DNA of 64,000 bases from an uncultured Aquimarina sp. (lineage in GTDB: Bacteria; Bacteroidota; Bacteroidia; Flavobacteriales; Flavobacteriaceae), in NCBI GenBank assembly GCA_947496705.1, contig CANMDW010000013.1, positions 1 through 64,000 of the forward strand, in the 5' to 3' direction. The translations under genes and the position numbers were made by a program. Positions 25,777-34,008 of this stretch are shown one piece after another. Position 1 is the first letter of the stretch; the number at the start of each line of letters is the position of its first letter. The notes beneath the pieces were generated by a model, which saw nothing but the letters and a program-made list of their open reading frames with translations, was not told the DNA's origin and searched no databases.

Positions 25777-27045
25777 ATGTCGAAAAAAGGTAAACAAATC
25801 TTATTATTATTAGTATTTCTCTTTAGTATCTTTAACCGTGTTTTTTCACAATCTGCTATCGACGAAATACCCACTGCAGATCATATCAGAACCATCCAGT
25901 TATTTGGTGATGCAGAATTTTCGGGAATACCTGTTCTCAAACTAGGAGAGCCTTTCAGCATTACTTTTGATGATATTAATGGTGACGAAGCAGATTACTA
26001 TTACAGGATCACCTATTATAATTTTGACTGGACCCCAACGATACTTAACAAGAATGAATATTTAGACGGTTTTGACGGGATTAGAATTGTGAACTATGAG
26101 AACTCTTTCAATACGCTCAAAATGTATAGTCACTATACCCTGAATATTCCAAATGAAGATACCAGGAGGCTTAAAGTAAGTGGGAATTATCTTATTGAGA
26201 TCTATGACGATGATGACGAAGTAGTATTTTCAAGAAAATTTATTGTCTATGAAAATCGCAGCAATGTAAAAGTGTATACCAAAAGATCCCGGGATTTACA
26301 ATATATAGATACCAAACAATCTGTACAGTTTGAAATCAGTTCCCCGAATGAAATTTTGAGAAACCCACAACGTACCGTTAAAGTTTTGGTCATGCAAAAC
26401 AACGATATGAAGAATTCCATTACTAATTTGGTACCACAATTTACCATCGCCGATAAACTGGTTTACAAATACGATCGCGAATCCGGTTTTTGGGGAGGAA
26501 ATGAGTTTTTAGGCTTTGATAGCAAAGACATAAGAGCTGCCACTATAAGTACTCAACGTATTGATTTACAAGATATTTACCACAATTATCTATATGCCAA
26601 TGTAGTAAGAGCCAATCGCAGATATACGTATAACCCAGATATTAATGGTAATTTTGTAATTCGCAACCTGGATGCAGAGAATAATAATGTTGAAGCAGAT
26701 TATGTCTGGATGCATTTTTACCTGCAATGCTATGAACCTTTGGATGGTGGTGAGCTTCATCTGTACGGTAATTTTAATAATTACACTCTGGATGATTCTA
26801 CACGATTGGCATACGATGAAGAAAAAGCGGTTTTTTATACAAAAAGACTATTCAAACAAGGGTTTTATAACTACAAATATGTGTTATTAAGACCCGATGG
26901 AACCATAGATCCCGGATTTATTAGTGGCAACTTTGATGAAACAGAAAATGAATACACGGTAATACCCTATTACAGAGCCCCCACTGCCCGTTATGATCGT
27001 GCCATCGGTAAAGGAATCGGGAACTCTGCCCATATTACAAATTAA
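25777..27045 (+). CDS. DUF5103 family exported protein
   Basis: 422 residues from the ATG at 25777 (signal peptide GKQILLLLVFLFSIFNRVFSQ); an in-frame TTG 33 bases upstream is less likely. The pattern IRTIQLFGD...FSGIPVLKLGEPFSITFDDIN...YYYRITYYNFDW is characteristic of DUF5103, a Bacteroidota family of secreted beta-rich proteins. The C-terminal part (GGELHLYGNFNNYTLDD...YKYVLLRPDGTIDPG) resembles a carbohydrate-binding or E-set domain. No enzymatic site is visible. It is divergent from nqrA and upstream of apaG. Confidence 0.8.
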   Translation: MSKKGKQILLLLVFLFSIFNRVFSQSAIDEIPTADHIRTIQLFGDAEFSGIPVLKLGEPFSITFDDINGDEADYYYRITYYNFDWTPTILNKNEYLDGFDGIRIVNYENSFNTLKMYSHYTLNIPNEDTRRLKVSGNYLIEIYDDDDEVVFSRKFIVYENRSNVKVYTKRSRDLQYIDTKQSVQFEISSPNEILRNPQRTVKVLVMQNNDMKNSITNLVPQFTIADKLVYKYDRESGFWGGNEFLGFDSKDIRAATISTQRIDLQDIYHNYLYANVVRANRRYTYNPDINGNFVIRNLDAENNNVEADYVWMHFYLQCYEPLDGGELHLYGNFNNYTLDDSTRLAYDEEKAVFYTKRLFKQGFYNYKYVLLRPDGTIDPGFISGNFDETENEYTVIPYYRAPTARYDRAIGKGIGNSAHITN

Positions 27046-27267
27046 CATATTGAAGTGGTTTATTTGTAGATTCAGACAATAGTCCTGCCACAGCAATATC
27101 TCTTTTGGTATTTTTATTTTATCTGCACAAAGCAATGCGCAAGTTTTATAGACAGTGGGGAGATTTAAAACTCTTGTTAAATTTCTGATACTAAATCAAA
27201 TATTTACTATATTAGCCCTAGTTGGGATAGTTGTAGGCTTTTTAATTTTATTTGCTTTGTATTGATT

Positions 27268-27654
27268 ATGGTTCAACAGATTACCAGAGGGATTAAAATT
27301 TCGGTGGATACCACCTTTGAAGGTACGTTCTATAAGAACTACAGGATGCATTTTGCCTTCGGTTACCGTATTACCATAGAAAACCAAAGCAAAGATTCGG
27401 TACAGCTTACTTCGCGTTTTTGGGAAATTAAAGACGCCCTGAACAATACTGAAATTGTAGAAGGCGAAGGAGTTATCGGTAAAAAACCGGTACTTAAACC
27501 CGGAGAATCCCACACTTACAATAGCGGTTGCTTGCTTAGTTCTCCTTTTGGAGGGATGAAAGGCCATTACAATATGGTTAATTTTACATCTACCCGAAAA
27601 TTTAAAGTAGCGATCCCTGGTTTTAAGCTTAGTGCCCCCTTTGCACTTAATTAG
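27268..27654 (+). CDS. apaG: ApaG domain protein
   Basis: 128 residues from the ATG at 27268; a TTG two codons upstream is an alternative. It has the ApaG fibronectin-like fold pattern: FGYRITIENQSKDSVQLTSRFWEIKDA, VEGEGVIGKKPVLKPGESHTYNSGCLLSSPFGGMKGHYNM (diphosphate-binding-type glycine turn). ApaG was linked genetically to Co2+/Mg2+ efflux in Salmonella, but its biochemical role is unsettled. Its TAG stop is formed by the left arm of the palindromic repeat at 27649-27680. Confidence 0.92.
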   Translation: MVQQITRGIKISVDTTFEGTFYKNYRMHFAFGYRITIENQSKDSVQLTSRFWEIKDALNNTEIVEGEGVIGKKPVLKPGESHTYNSGCLLSSPFGGMKGHYNMVNFTSTRKFKVAIPGFKLSAPFALN

Positions 27655-27680
27655 TGTCTATTTCCGACCAGACACTAATT
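27649..27680. repeat. Short palindromic repeat, AGTGTCTGG family, shared by two stop codons
   Basis: AATTAGTGTCT (27649-27659) and AGACACTAATT (27670-27680) are perfect inverted repeats around a 10-base core ATTTCCGACC. The right half equals the family end AGTGTCTGGTCGGAAATA read on the minus strand. The TAG of apaG (27652-27654) and, on the other strand, the TAG of the 27675-28667 gene both lie in the arms. It probably also acts as a bidirectional terminator. Confidence 0.75.
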
Positions 27681-28667
27681 GATAATCCGCTCTACCAAAT
27701 CAAATCTGACTTTCTTTCCATGCTGTTCTACATGACAATATTTACAGTTAGAATCATACACAAAATTATATGGCTTTGTGATATCAAATGATGATTCTTT
27801 GGATTCAAAAAGCCCTCTAAAATCCTCTTCTCCATACTCGGTATATCTCCTTATTTCAAAAAGAACATCTTCTATAGATTTATGTAAAGTGAAGTAAGCG
27901 CTACTTCCAATTCCTGAAAGAAAATGCGCATTCTGAATATGTTCTGGCAATGTAACAACGTCTTTTTCTTCTGCAAAAGGTATGTTTTTGTCAAAATAAT
28001 TAGTAAGGTTTTCTCTAAAAACAGATCCCGGATATTTATATAGCCTTCCTTCTTCAACCTGATAAATAGGGTTATCCATGGATGCTTTTTCAACATTTCC
28101 CAAAGGGCTTGGAGTAAACAATTTGTTGCGCAACAGGGGTTTTCTGATTTTGATAAGATCTGTTCCTGCCAGAATAGTATCGGTAACGATACGAGAACAA
28201 TTACTGCCTTCCTTTCCAAAAGCCCTATAAGGTATACTTCCCTTTTCCTGAACTGATAACACAAAGTTTCTAGCCTCTTCATAATAAATATGGTCACAGA
28301 CTGAAGCGACCAAACGACCACTACCATGTGTTTTATGAGGATGCGCTTCTAACCAAAGCAAAAACTCTTCAACATTGGTTAATTTTGCTTCAGCCGTAAA
28401 GATAGCTTTAAACGGAATTTCTAATTCTACATCGGTAACGGCACTTCTTACCCTACCATATCCTTGCGGAGTAATATATCTTCCAAAATCATAATACTCT
28501 GCCTTACCGGTTTTATTTTCTATAAGCACAAAAGCGGCATGTCCTGCTTTTATATAGTCATGTTTTCCTAATCCCAGGGCAAGAAGTACCCTGACCGAAG
28601 ATTCATCAGAATATTTTACGAATGTATCAGGAAAAGCTAAAGAAATTATTTTACCCGTGTAGCTCAC
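27675..28667 (-). CDS. Conserved flavobacterial protein, possibly DUF6695, permuted papain-like fold
   Basis: 330 residues, no signal peptide. I tentatively place it in DUF6695 from the pattern GSGRLVASVCDHIYYEEARNFVLSVQEKGSIPYRAFGKEGSNCSRIVTDTILAGT...RNKLFTPSPLGNVEKA. The order His (KAGHAAFVLIEN, about residue 43) then Cys (GSNCSRIVTD, about residue 155) is that of permuted NlpC/P60-like cysteine hydrolases, where a GHxxx strand precedes a nucleophile on a helix followed by a small-residue pair. The catalytic role is inference. Its stop codon is inside the palindrome shared with apaG. Confidence 0.65.
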   Translation of the reverse strand: MSYTGKIISLAFPDTFVKYSDESSVRVLLALGLGKHDYIKAGHAAFVLIENKTGKAEYYDFGRYITPQGYGRVRSAVTDVELEIPFKAIFTAEAKLTNVEEFLLWLEAHPHKTHGSGRLVASVCDHIYYEEARNFVLSVQEKGSIPYRAFGKEGSNCSRIVTDTILAGTDLIKIRKPLLRNKLFTPSPLGNVEKASMDNPIYQVEEGRLYKYPGSVFRENLTNYFDKNIPFAEEKDVVTLPEHIQNAHFLSGIGSSAYFTLHKSIEDVLFEIRRYTEYGEEDFRGLFESKESSFDITKPYNFVYDSNCKYCHVEQHGKKVRFDLVERIIN

Positions 28668-28712
28668 ACACTTAAAAATTTTAATTAGTTCATTGTTACT
28701 ATTTGCTTTGAA

Positions 28713-29429
28713 TTAAGCAGTAATGGCTTCAAAGACAACCGTACTTATCTCTTTACCAAGAAGATTTTCGTATCTCATAGTTAGTTCTTCTTCATTCTTG
28801 ATGATTTGAGTAATACTCATGGTTTTTAAAAAACCCCGATCTATTTGCAGATCCACATCTTTATTACCAATACCGGCATTTTTATGGAAGTCCAAAAGAG
28901 TGCCGGGAGTGAGGATATTATTATTTTTGAACGTTTCAAACCAATCTTCACGCATACCTTTCATTTTGTTTGTATACAGTGTAGAAGACGACCAGATATG
29001 AGTTTCCTTTTCTAAAGAACGAAGATGTTTTTGCTGGCCATCCCAAACTAGTTCAAAAAGTGAAAGATCAGATTGCCAATTTACAGCAACAATGGTAAAA
29101 GGCTCAACCCCCACATAGTTATATTCTTGAATCGCTTTTTCCAAATTATCGGCTTCCAGCAAATCTTTTACTACTACACCTCTACTCTGCCTGTAAGCAG
29201 ATAATCGTTCATGCACTTCAAAACCACCATTGAGCAAACAAATCAGTGTATTCTTATCACTAAGTCCGATCCAGGTGCCTCCTGCCAAAGCATCTTTGGG
29301 AAACAACATCCTCGTTTTATTCACCTGGTAGAATTCGGGGAGTAAGGTTTTTCGGTGGATGGCCTCGTCACGATTAGAGGTAAGAATAAAATTATTTTCT
29401 TGCGTTGGGATCAATGTTACTGTACACAT
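28713..29429 (-). CDS. NRDE family (TANGO2-like) protein
   Basis: 238 residues from the ATG at 29429, giving the family's standard MCTVTLIP start; this is why a longer reading upstream was refused. The SNRDEAIHR motif gives the family its name, with GGTWIGLSDKNTLICLLNGG next and SSSTLYTNKMKGMREDWF later. The initiator-adjacent Cys and the NRD motif suggest an Ntn-hydrolase-like fold. TANGO2 proteins have been linked with haem or lipid handling in eukaryotes; the bacterial role is not known. It is transcribed towards the DUF6695-like gene, 45 bp apart. Confidence 0.85.
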   Translation of the reverse strand: MCTVTLIPTQENNFILTSNRDEAIHRKTLLPEFYQVNKTRMLFPKDALAGGTWIGLSDKNTLICLLNGGFEVHERLSAYRQSRGVVVKDLLEADNLEKAIQEYNYVGVEPFTIVAVNWQSDLSLFELVWDGQQKHLRSLEKETHIWSSSTLYTNKMKGMREDWFETFKNNNILTPGTLLDFHKNAGIGNKDVDLQIDRGFLKTMSITQIIKNEEELTMRYENLLGKEISTVVFEAITA

Positions 29430-29770
29430 AAAATTTGGGTCGACTAAATATTTCACAACTTACAAAAAAAATTACATATCCAACAATGTTTATAAAAGGT
29501 TAAAATGAATGTTACCCTCTATAATTTTCTATCTTTGCTATCCTAATTAGTGTCTGGTCGGAAATAGACGGTTTTTATAATTTGAATTGCTTTTGATGGG
29601 ATTTTAATTTTCTTTTTTGACGCAGATGCCTTAGCATCAGACGATAAAGAACGAATAAAAATAGCACAAAAAGAAACAAATTTAATAGTGATATATTTTC
29701 AGCCAGACACTAATTACTGAATATCAATTAAACAAACACATCTTACTAATTTTAAATACCACATAACATC
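29430..29770. other. Intergenic region between NRDE gene and pruA
   Basis: 341 bp without a gene. Half of it is the 171-bp repeat at 29545-29715. No clear pruA promoter box was recognised. Confidence 0.5.
29545..29715. repeat. MITE-like element, AGTGTCTGG family, long copy
   Basis: 171 bp between AATTAGTGTCTGG (29545-29557) and its exact complement (29703-29715). The left end continues TCGGAAATAGACGG then TTTTTATAATTTGAATT, identical to the right end of the 39916-39994 copy read on the minus strand. The right end is diverged after 13 bp. The centre holds a small GATGC/GCATC hairpin and no ORF. Confidence 0.7.
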
Positions 29771-31399
29771 ATGGGAAAAGGTTTTTTTCAAGTTCCTACC
29801 GCAATAAATGAGCCTATAAAATCATATGCTCCCGGGACTCCCGAAAGAGAAGAAGTTCTGGCAACATATACTGCTATGTATAACACTACTGTAGATGTTC
29901 CTTTGTATATCGATGGGGAAGAAATCAGAACAGGAGAGACCTCAACTATGGCTCCTCCTCATGATCATCAACATATCCTGGGCACCTATCATAAAGCAGA
30001 AAAAAAACATATTCAGAAAGCGATCGATACCGCTCTTGAAGCAAGACAAAAATGGGCAGATCTGGCCTGGGAGCAAAGAGCTGCAGTATTTTTAAGAGCT
30101 GCAGAACTCATTGCGGGGCCATATCGTGCAAAAATCAATGCCGCTACGATGCTGGCGCAATCCAAAAATATATTTCAGGCAGAAATTGATGCTGCCTGTG
30201 AGTTTATAGATTTCTTGCGTTTTAATGTAGAATTTATGACTCAGATCTATGAAGACCAACCAGATTCTACTTCTGATGCCTGGAACAGGCTCGAATATCG
30301 ACCGCTAGAAGGATTTGTATATGCAATCACCCCGTTTAACTTTACCGCTATCTCAGGAAATCTTCCTGCCAGTGCCGCTTTGATGGGAAATACAGTGATC
30401 TGGAAACCAAGTGACAGCCAGATCTACTCGGCAAAGGTGATTGTAGATATCTTTAAAGAGGCTGGTGTGCCAGATGGTGTGATCAATGTAGTATATGGTG
30501 ACCCGGTGATGATTACAGATACTATATTGGCAAGTCCTGATTTTGCAGGTATTCACTTTACCGGAAGCACACATGTATTTAAGGATATCTGGGCAAAAAT
30601 TGGCACCAACATTCATAACTATAAAACCTACCCGAGAATTGTAGGAGAAACCGGAGGTAAAGATTTTATCGTAGCCCACCCCAGTGCTAATGCAAAACAG
30701 GTTGCCACGGGAATCTCGAGAGGAGCATTCGAATTTCAGGGACAAAAGTGTAGTGCGGCATCCAGAGCCTATATTCCAAAAAGCTTATGGCCAGATGTAG
30801 AGAACTATGTAAAAAAAGATATCAAATCCTTCAAAATGGGGTCGCCAGGAGATATGAGCAATTTTATCACCGCGGTTATTCATGAGGGTTCTTTTGATAA
30901 GCTGGCAAAATATATCGACCAGGCCAAAAAAGATAGTGATGCAGAAATCATTGCCGGAGGCACTTATGATAAATCCAAAGGATATTTTATCGAACCCACA
31001 GTGATCCTGGCAAAAGATCCAAAATACACCACCATGTGTACCGAGCTATTCGGGCCGGTAATCACTATTTATGTGTATGATGATAACAAATGGTCTGAAA
31101 CGCTTAAATTGGTTGATGAAACCAGTGAATATGCGTTAACAGGTGCTATCTTCTCTACAGATCGCTATGCCGCTGCCCAAGCAACCAAAGCATTACAAAA
31201 TAGTGCCGGTAACTTCTATATTAATGACAAACCAACAGGAGCAGTCGTAGGGCAACAACCGTTTGGTGGCGCCAGAGCATCGGGAACCAATGACAAAGCC
31301 GGGTCATATCTCAACTTATTACGTTGGGTATCTCCACGTACTATTAAAGAGACTTTTGTTTCACCATCAGATTATAGATATCCTTTCTTGGGCGAATAA
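29771..31399 (+). CDS. pruA: L-glutamate gamma-semialdehyde (P5C) dehydrogenase
   Basis: 542 residues. It oxidises glutamate gamma-semialdehyde to glutamate with NAD+, the second step of proline catabolism. Motifs of the ALDH superfamily: ITPFNFTAISGNLPASAALMGNTVIWKPSD (cofactor pocket), FTGSTHVFKDIW, IVGETGGKDF (general-base Glu) and FEFQGQKCSAASRAYIP (nucleophile Cys). The C-terminal GAVVGQQPFGGARASGTNDKAGSYLNLLRWVSPRTIKE is specific to P5C dehydrogenases. It is the monofunctional type, without a PutA proline dehydrogenase domain; no putA is beside it. Confidence 0.95.
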   Translation: MGKGFFQVPTAINEPIKSYAPGTPEREEVLATYTAMYNTTVDVPLYIDGEEIRTGETSTMAPPHDHQHILGTYHKAEKKHIQKAIDTALEARQKWADLAWEQRAAVFLRAAELIAGPYRAKINAATMLAQSKNIFQAEIDAACEFIDFLRFNVEFMTQIYEDQPDSTSDAWNRLEYRPLEGFVYAITPFNFTAISGNLPASAALMGNTVIWKPSDSQIYSAKVIVDIFKEAGVPDGVINVVYGDPVMITDTILASPDFAGIHFTGSTHVFKDIWAKIGTNIHNYKTYPRIVGETGGKDFIVAHPSANAKQVATGISRGAFEFQGQKCSAASRAYIPKSLWPDVENYVKKDIKSFKMGSPGDMSNFITAVIHEGSFDKLAKYIDQAKKDSDAEIIAGGTYDKSKGYFIEPTVILAKDPKYTTMCTELFGPVITIYVYDDNKWSETLKLVDETSEYALTGAIFSTDRYAAAQATKALQNSAGNFYINDKPTGAVVGQQPFGGARASGTNDKAGSYLNLLRWVSPRTIKETFVSPSDYRYPFLGE

Positions 31400-31459
31400 T
31401 ATGTATATGAATCTAAAAAGCGCTTATGATGGTGCTTTTTTGACTAATACCTTAAAGAA

Positions 31460-31921
31460 ATGATGATTAGAACAGCCAGACTAGAAGATCTACCCATCCT
31501 TCTCGACTTCGAACAAAAACTCATTGAAGCAGAGCGACCGATGGACGTTACGCTAAAACAAACAGAAAAAATAAGCTATTACAGCATCGAAGATTATATC
31601 AAAGCAGTTCATACCGAAGTAGTTGTGGCAGAGATTGACGGAGAAATTGTGGGCAGTGGTTACGGACAAATCAGGGATCGAAAAGAATTCTTTCAACAAA
31701 AACAATTGGGCTATATCGGTTTTATGTATGTAAAAGAAGAGCACCGGGGCAAAGGTGTAAGTCAGGCGGTAATCCAATATTTATACGATTGGTTTACAAC
31801 CAAGGGGCTGGAAGAAATCCGTCTTACGGTATATGACAAAAATCCAAGAGCGATCAGAGCCTATGAAAAGGCTGGCTTTGAAAAACATTTGATCGAAATG
31901 CGAATGAATTTGAAAGAGTAA
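31460..31921 (+). CDS. GNAT family N-acetyltransferase
   Basis: 153 residues (152 from the second ATG at 31463). The acetyl-CoA-binding signature is GFMYVKEEHRGKGVSQAVIQYL (motif A, R-G-x-G), followed by EIRLTVYDKNPRAIRAYEKAGFEKHLIEMRM (motif B and C-terminal strand). This pattern matches the general GNAT acetyltransferases; the substrate is unknown. It lies 60 bp after pruA in the same direction and may be co-transcribed. Confidence 0.88.
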   Translation: MMIRTARLEDLPILLDFEQKLIEAERPMDVTLKQTEKISYYSIEDYIKAVHTEVVVAEIDGEIVGSGYGQIRDRKEFFQQKQLGYIGFMYVKEEHRGKGVSQAVIQYLYDWFTTKGLEEIRLTVYDKNPRAIRAYEKAGFEKHLIEMRMNLKE

Positions 31922-32314
31922 CACGCTCTTTGATAAGAAGTTCGATACAAGATGAGTCCCACTTATATTTTTAACAGTAAAACGTGCCGGGTTTTCTGAC
32001 ATAACATTCCCTTCGGGGAAAAACGCCCCGGGTTTTCCGGCATAACATTCCCTGCAGGAAAAAACATCTCTCATTTTGCAGCATGAAATTCCCTGCAGGG
32101 AAAAACACCTCTCATTTTGCAGCATAAAATTCCCTATAAGGAAAAACACCTCTCATTTTGCAGCATGAAATTCCCCCTCAGGATGTTTATTTCTTCTTTT
32201 TCGGCATAGTTTTTGACCTTATTCTTTTATACTAAATAACTATCTAACAGCCATATATCATAAATTCTTGATGTGCCGCCATAATTTTTTGTGTAATTTC
32301 TTAAATCGATAGTT
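31922..32314. other. Intergenic region between GNAT gene and DUF6261
   Basis: 393 bp without a real gene. It contains the five-unit tandem array at 31978-32182, then about 130 AT-rich bases before the next ATG. Confidence 0.6.
31978..32182. repeat. Tandem array of five 41-bp units with internal hairpins
   Basis: Units begin at 31978, 32019, 32060, 32101 and 32142, all 41 bp. Units 3-5 are nearly identical (AAAAACACCTCTCATTTTGC then AGCATGAAATTCCC...), units 1-2 share their second half but have a CCCGGGTTTTCCGG-type first half. Each unit ends around a TTCCCTGCAGGGAA-like palindrome, in two units perfect. The spacing is constant and there are no unique spacers, so it is not a CRISPR array. Confidence 0.8.
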
Positions 32315-33109
32315 ATGAAAACATTATTACTTACTCCGCAACTGAAAAAATTTAAAAACGGTGAATTTTCCAAGTACATTCGTACGGTAAAAGATTTGAG
32401 CAGCAAACACGATCTGGAAGGGATGCAGCTTACCGAGCATTCGAATACCCTGAATAACACATACAAAAACTTTAAAAAAGCATACAAAAAAAACCGGGGC
32501 AGTACTCTAACCTCAGAACTGGCCCTTATGGACCGTTATCGTGACAATGGACTAAAGCTTTTGCAGCGATCGGTAAAACTCATTGCCGATTTTGCCCGTG
32601 AAGAACAAGATCGTCACCTGGCAAATCTGATCTACAAAACCATTACCAAACACGGGAAAAGGATTTACAACATGCCCTATGGCCAGCAGGGTGGGATTAT
32701 GGATGAGATCATCGAAGAAATAGAAGACAGTGCCGAACTCGGTGCCGCAATAGATGCTTTACATCTGCGTAAATATTTTAACGAGATGAAAGAGGCACAC
32801 CAGGCATTTGACAAGGTATATAAAGCCCGATTGGAAGAACTACAGGAAATACAAAATATACCTACTGTATCCAAGACTCGCAAAAGAACTACCACTGCAC
32901 TAAAAACGCTATTTAGCTGGATCTTTATTAATACCAAAAGCAGCGGGAATATGGAGTTATTCGAAACCTATATTGGCCAGCTCAATGCTTTAACAATTCA
33001 GTACAATACTGCCGTAAATCGCCGCCTAAAAGGAAATACAGATGCCGATCCAGAGTTGGATGATGGTTTTGATCCGGATCGGGAGCATAATCAATTTCAA
33101 AAAATTTGA
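32315..33109 (+). CDS. DUF6261 family protein
   Basis: 264 residues, no signal peptide, almost entirely helical. Charged amphipathic helices (YIRTVKDLSSKHDLEGMQL, LMDRYRDNGLKLLQRSVKLIADF, LRKYFNEMKEAHQAFDKVYKARLEELQEIQNI) are the pattern I associate with DUF6261, a Bacteroidota family with no known function; it resembles coiled-coil bundle proteins. The C terminus is acidic (DADPELDDGFDPD). It follows the 41-bp tandem array. The family assignment is from memory and not checked. Confidence 0.6.
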   Translation: MKTLLLTPQLKKFKNGEFSKYIRTVKDLSSKHDLEGMQLTEHSNTLNNTYKNFKKAYKKNRGSTLTSELALMDRYRDNGLKLLQRSVKLIADFAREEQDRHLANLIYKTITKHGKRIYNMPYGQQGGIMDEIIEEIEDSAELGAAIDALHLRKYFNEMKEAHQAFDKVYKARLEELQEIQNIPTVSKTRKRTTTALKTLFSWIFINTKSSGNMELFETYIGQLNALTIQYNTAVNRRLKGNTDADPELDDGFDPDREHNQFQKI

Positions 33110-33169
33110 TCACCCATCTTGCAAAGCTATTTGTCTGAAAAAATATCCTGTCAAAGTGCAAACTACAGC

Positions 33170-33799
33170 CTACACCTTATATTTCAATGGCAAATACACT
33201 ACTTTTTTAGTTTCAAAGAATGTTTCTTCAAAGTAATCTGATAAAGCATAGGTTACTGCTTTAGGAAAAGGTGCTAATTCTTCGGTAAGATCCCCTCCTT
33301 TTAGATATAAAATACCATTTGGTAATTCGTGTATACTTTTTTTTGCAATATTTTTTCGCACCCATTGTACAAAATCGGGCATATTGGTCACCGCACGGCT
33401 CACCACAAAATCAAAGCGATCCTCAAAGGTTCCTGCTCTGCGCTGTGCTGCCTTTACATTTTTTAAGCCTAATGCTTTTGCTACTTCATTAACCACCTTA
33501 ATTTTTTTGGCAATTACATCCACCAGATAAAACTGAGTTTCGGGAAACAGAATCGCCAAAGGAATCCCAGGGAAACCGCCCCCGGTACCTACATCCAATA
33601 TATGTGCCCCGGGTTTAAACTCTTGAACCTTGGCAATCCCCAAAGAATGTAAAATATGACGTTCATATAACGACTCGATATCTTTACGGGAGATTACATT
33701 AATTTTAGCATTCCATGCTGTATACAGATCTTCTAATTTAGAAAATTGTACTTGTTGTTCTTCTGTAAGGTGTGGAAAGTATTTTGGTAGCATATTCAT
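33170..33799 (-). CDS. rsmG: 16S rRNA (guanine(527)-N7)-methyltransferase
   Basis: 209 residues from the ATG at 33799 (MNMLPKYFP); a start two codons later and one seven codons earlier are possible. It methylates G527 of 16S rRNA. Hallmarks: ISRKDIESLYERHILHSLGI (substrate region), the SAM-binding ILDVGTGGGFPGIPLAILFP, FYLVDVIAKKIKVVNEVAKALGL, and DFVVSRAVTNMPDFVQWVRK. Length is typical. It is convergent with DUF6261, unlike the gid-rsmG arrangement of other phyla. Confidence 0.94.
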   Translation of the reverse strand: MNMLPKYFPHLTEEQQVQFSKLEDLYTAWNAKINVISRKDIESLYERHILHSLGIAKVQEFKPGAHILDVGTGGGFPGIPLAILFPETQFYLVDVIAKKIKVVNEVAKALGLKNVKAAQRRAGTFEDRFDFVVSRAVTNMPDFVQWVRKNIAKKSIHELPNGILYLKGGDLTEELAPFPKAVTYALSDYFEETFFETKKVVYLPLKYKV

Positions 33800-33862
33800 T
33801 AAGAAACAATTAAAGTGCAAAAATACACGTTAAGTTGATATATTTTAGGTTTTTTAAGAACT

Positions 33863-33943
33863 GAAGTCATTTGAACTTTTATCCTTACCTACGAATTTGC
33901 CATTGAGACAGACTCGCTAACAGAAAAAAGTTCAAATGACTTC
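33863..33943. repeat. Intergenic repeat, GAACTCAT family, copy B (81 bp)
   Basis: GAAGTCATTTGAACTTTT at 33863-33880 and its exact complement at 33926-33943 form an 18-bp perfect inverted repeat with a 45-base centre. Compared with the other copies, the fourth base of the left arm and its partner on the right arm are both changed (GAAGTC/GACTTC instead of GAACTC/GAGTTC). Confidence 0.65.
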
Positions 33944-34008
33944 GATTTAAAAAATATAAATACCTAACTTTACCAACAATCAAATAGGATATCCTATTGT
34001 ATATAAAT

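Noticed and set aside
31781..32149. Minus-strand ORF of 122 codons with repeated Cys-rich segments
   Set aside because: The repetition comes from the 41-bp tandem units, and since 41 is not a multiple of 3 the units are read in different frames, unlike a real repeat protein. It also overlaps the GNAT gene.
31978..32182. Possible CRISPR array
   Set aside because: The units are contiguous 41-bp repeats with no unique spacers and no cas genes nearby.
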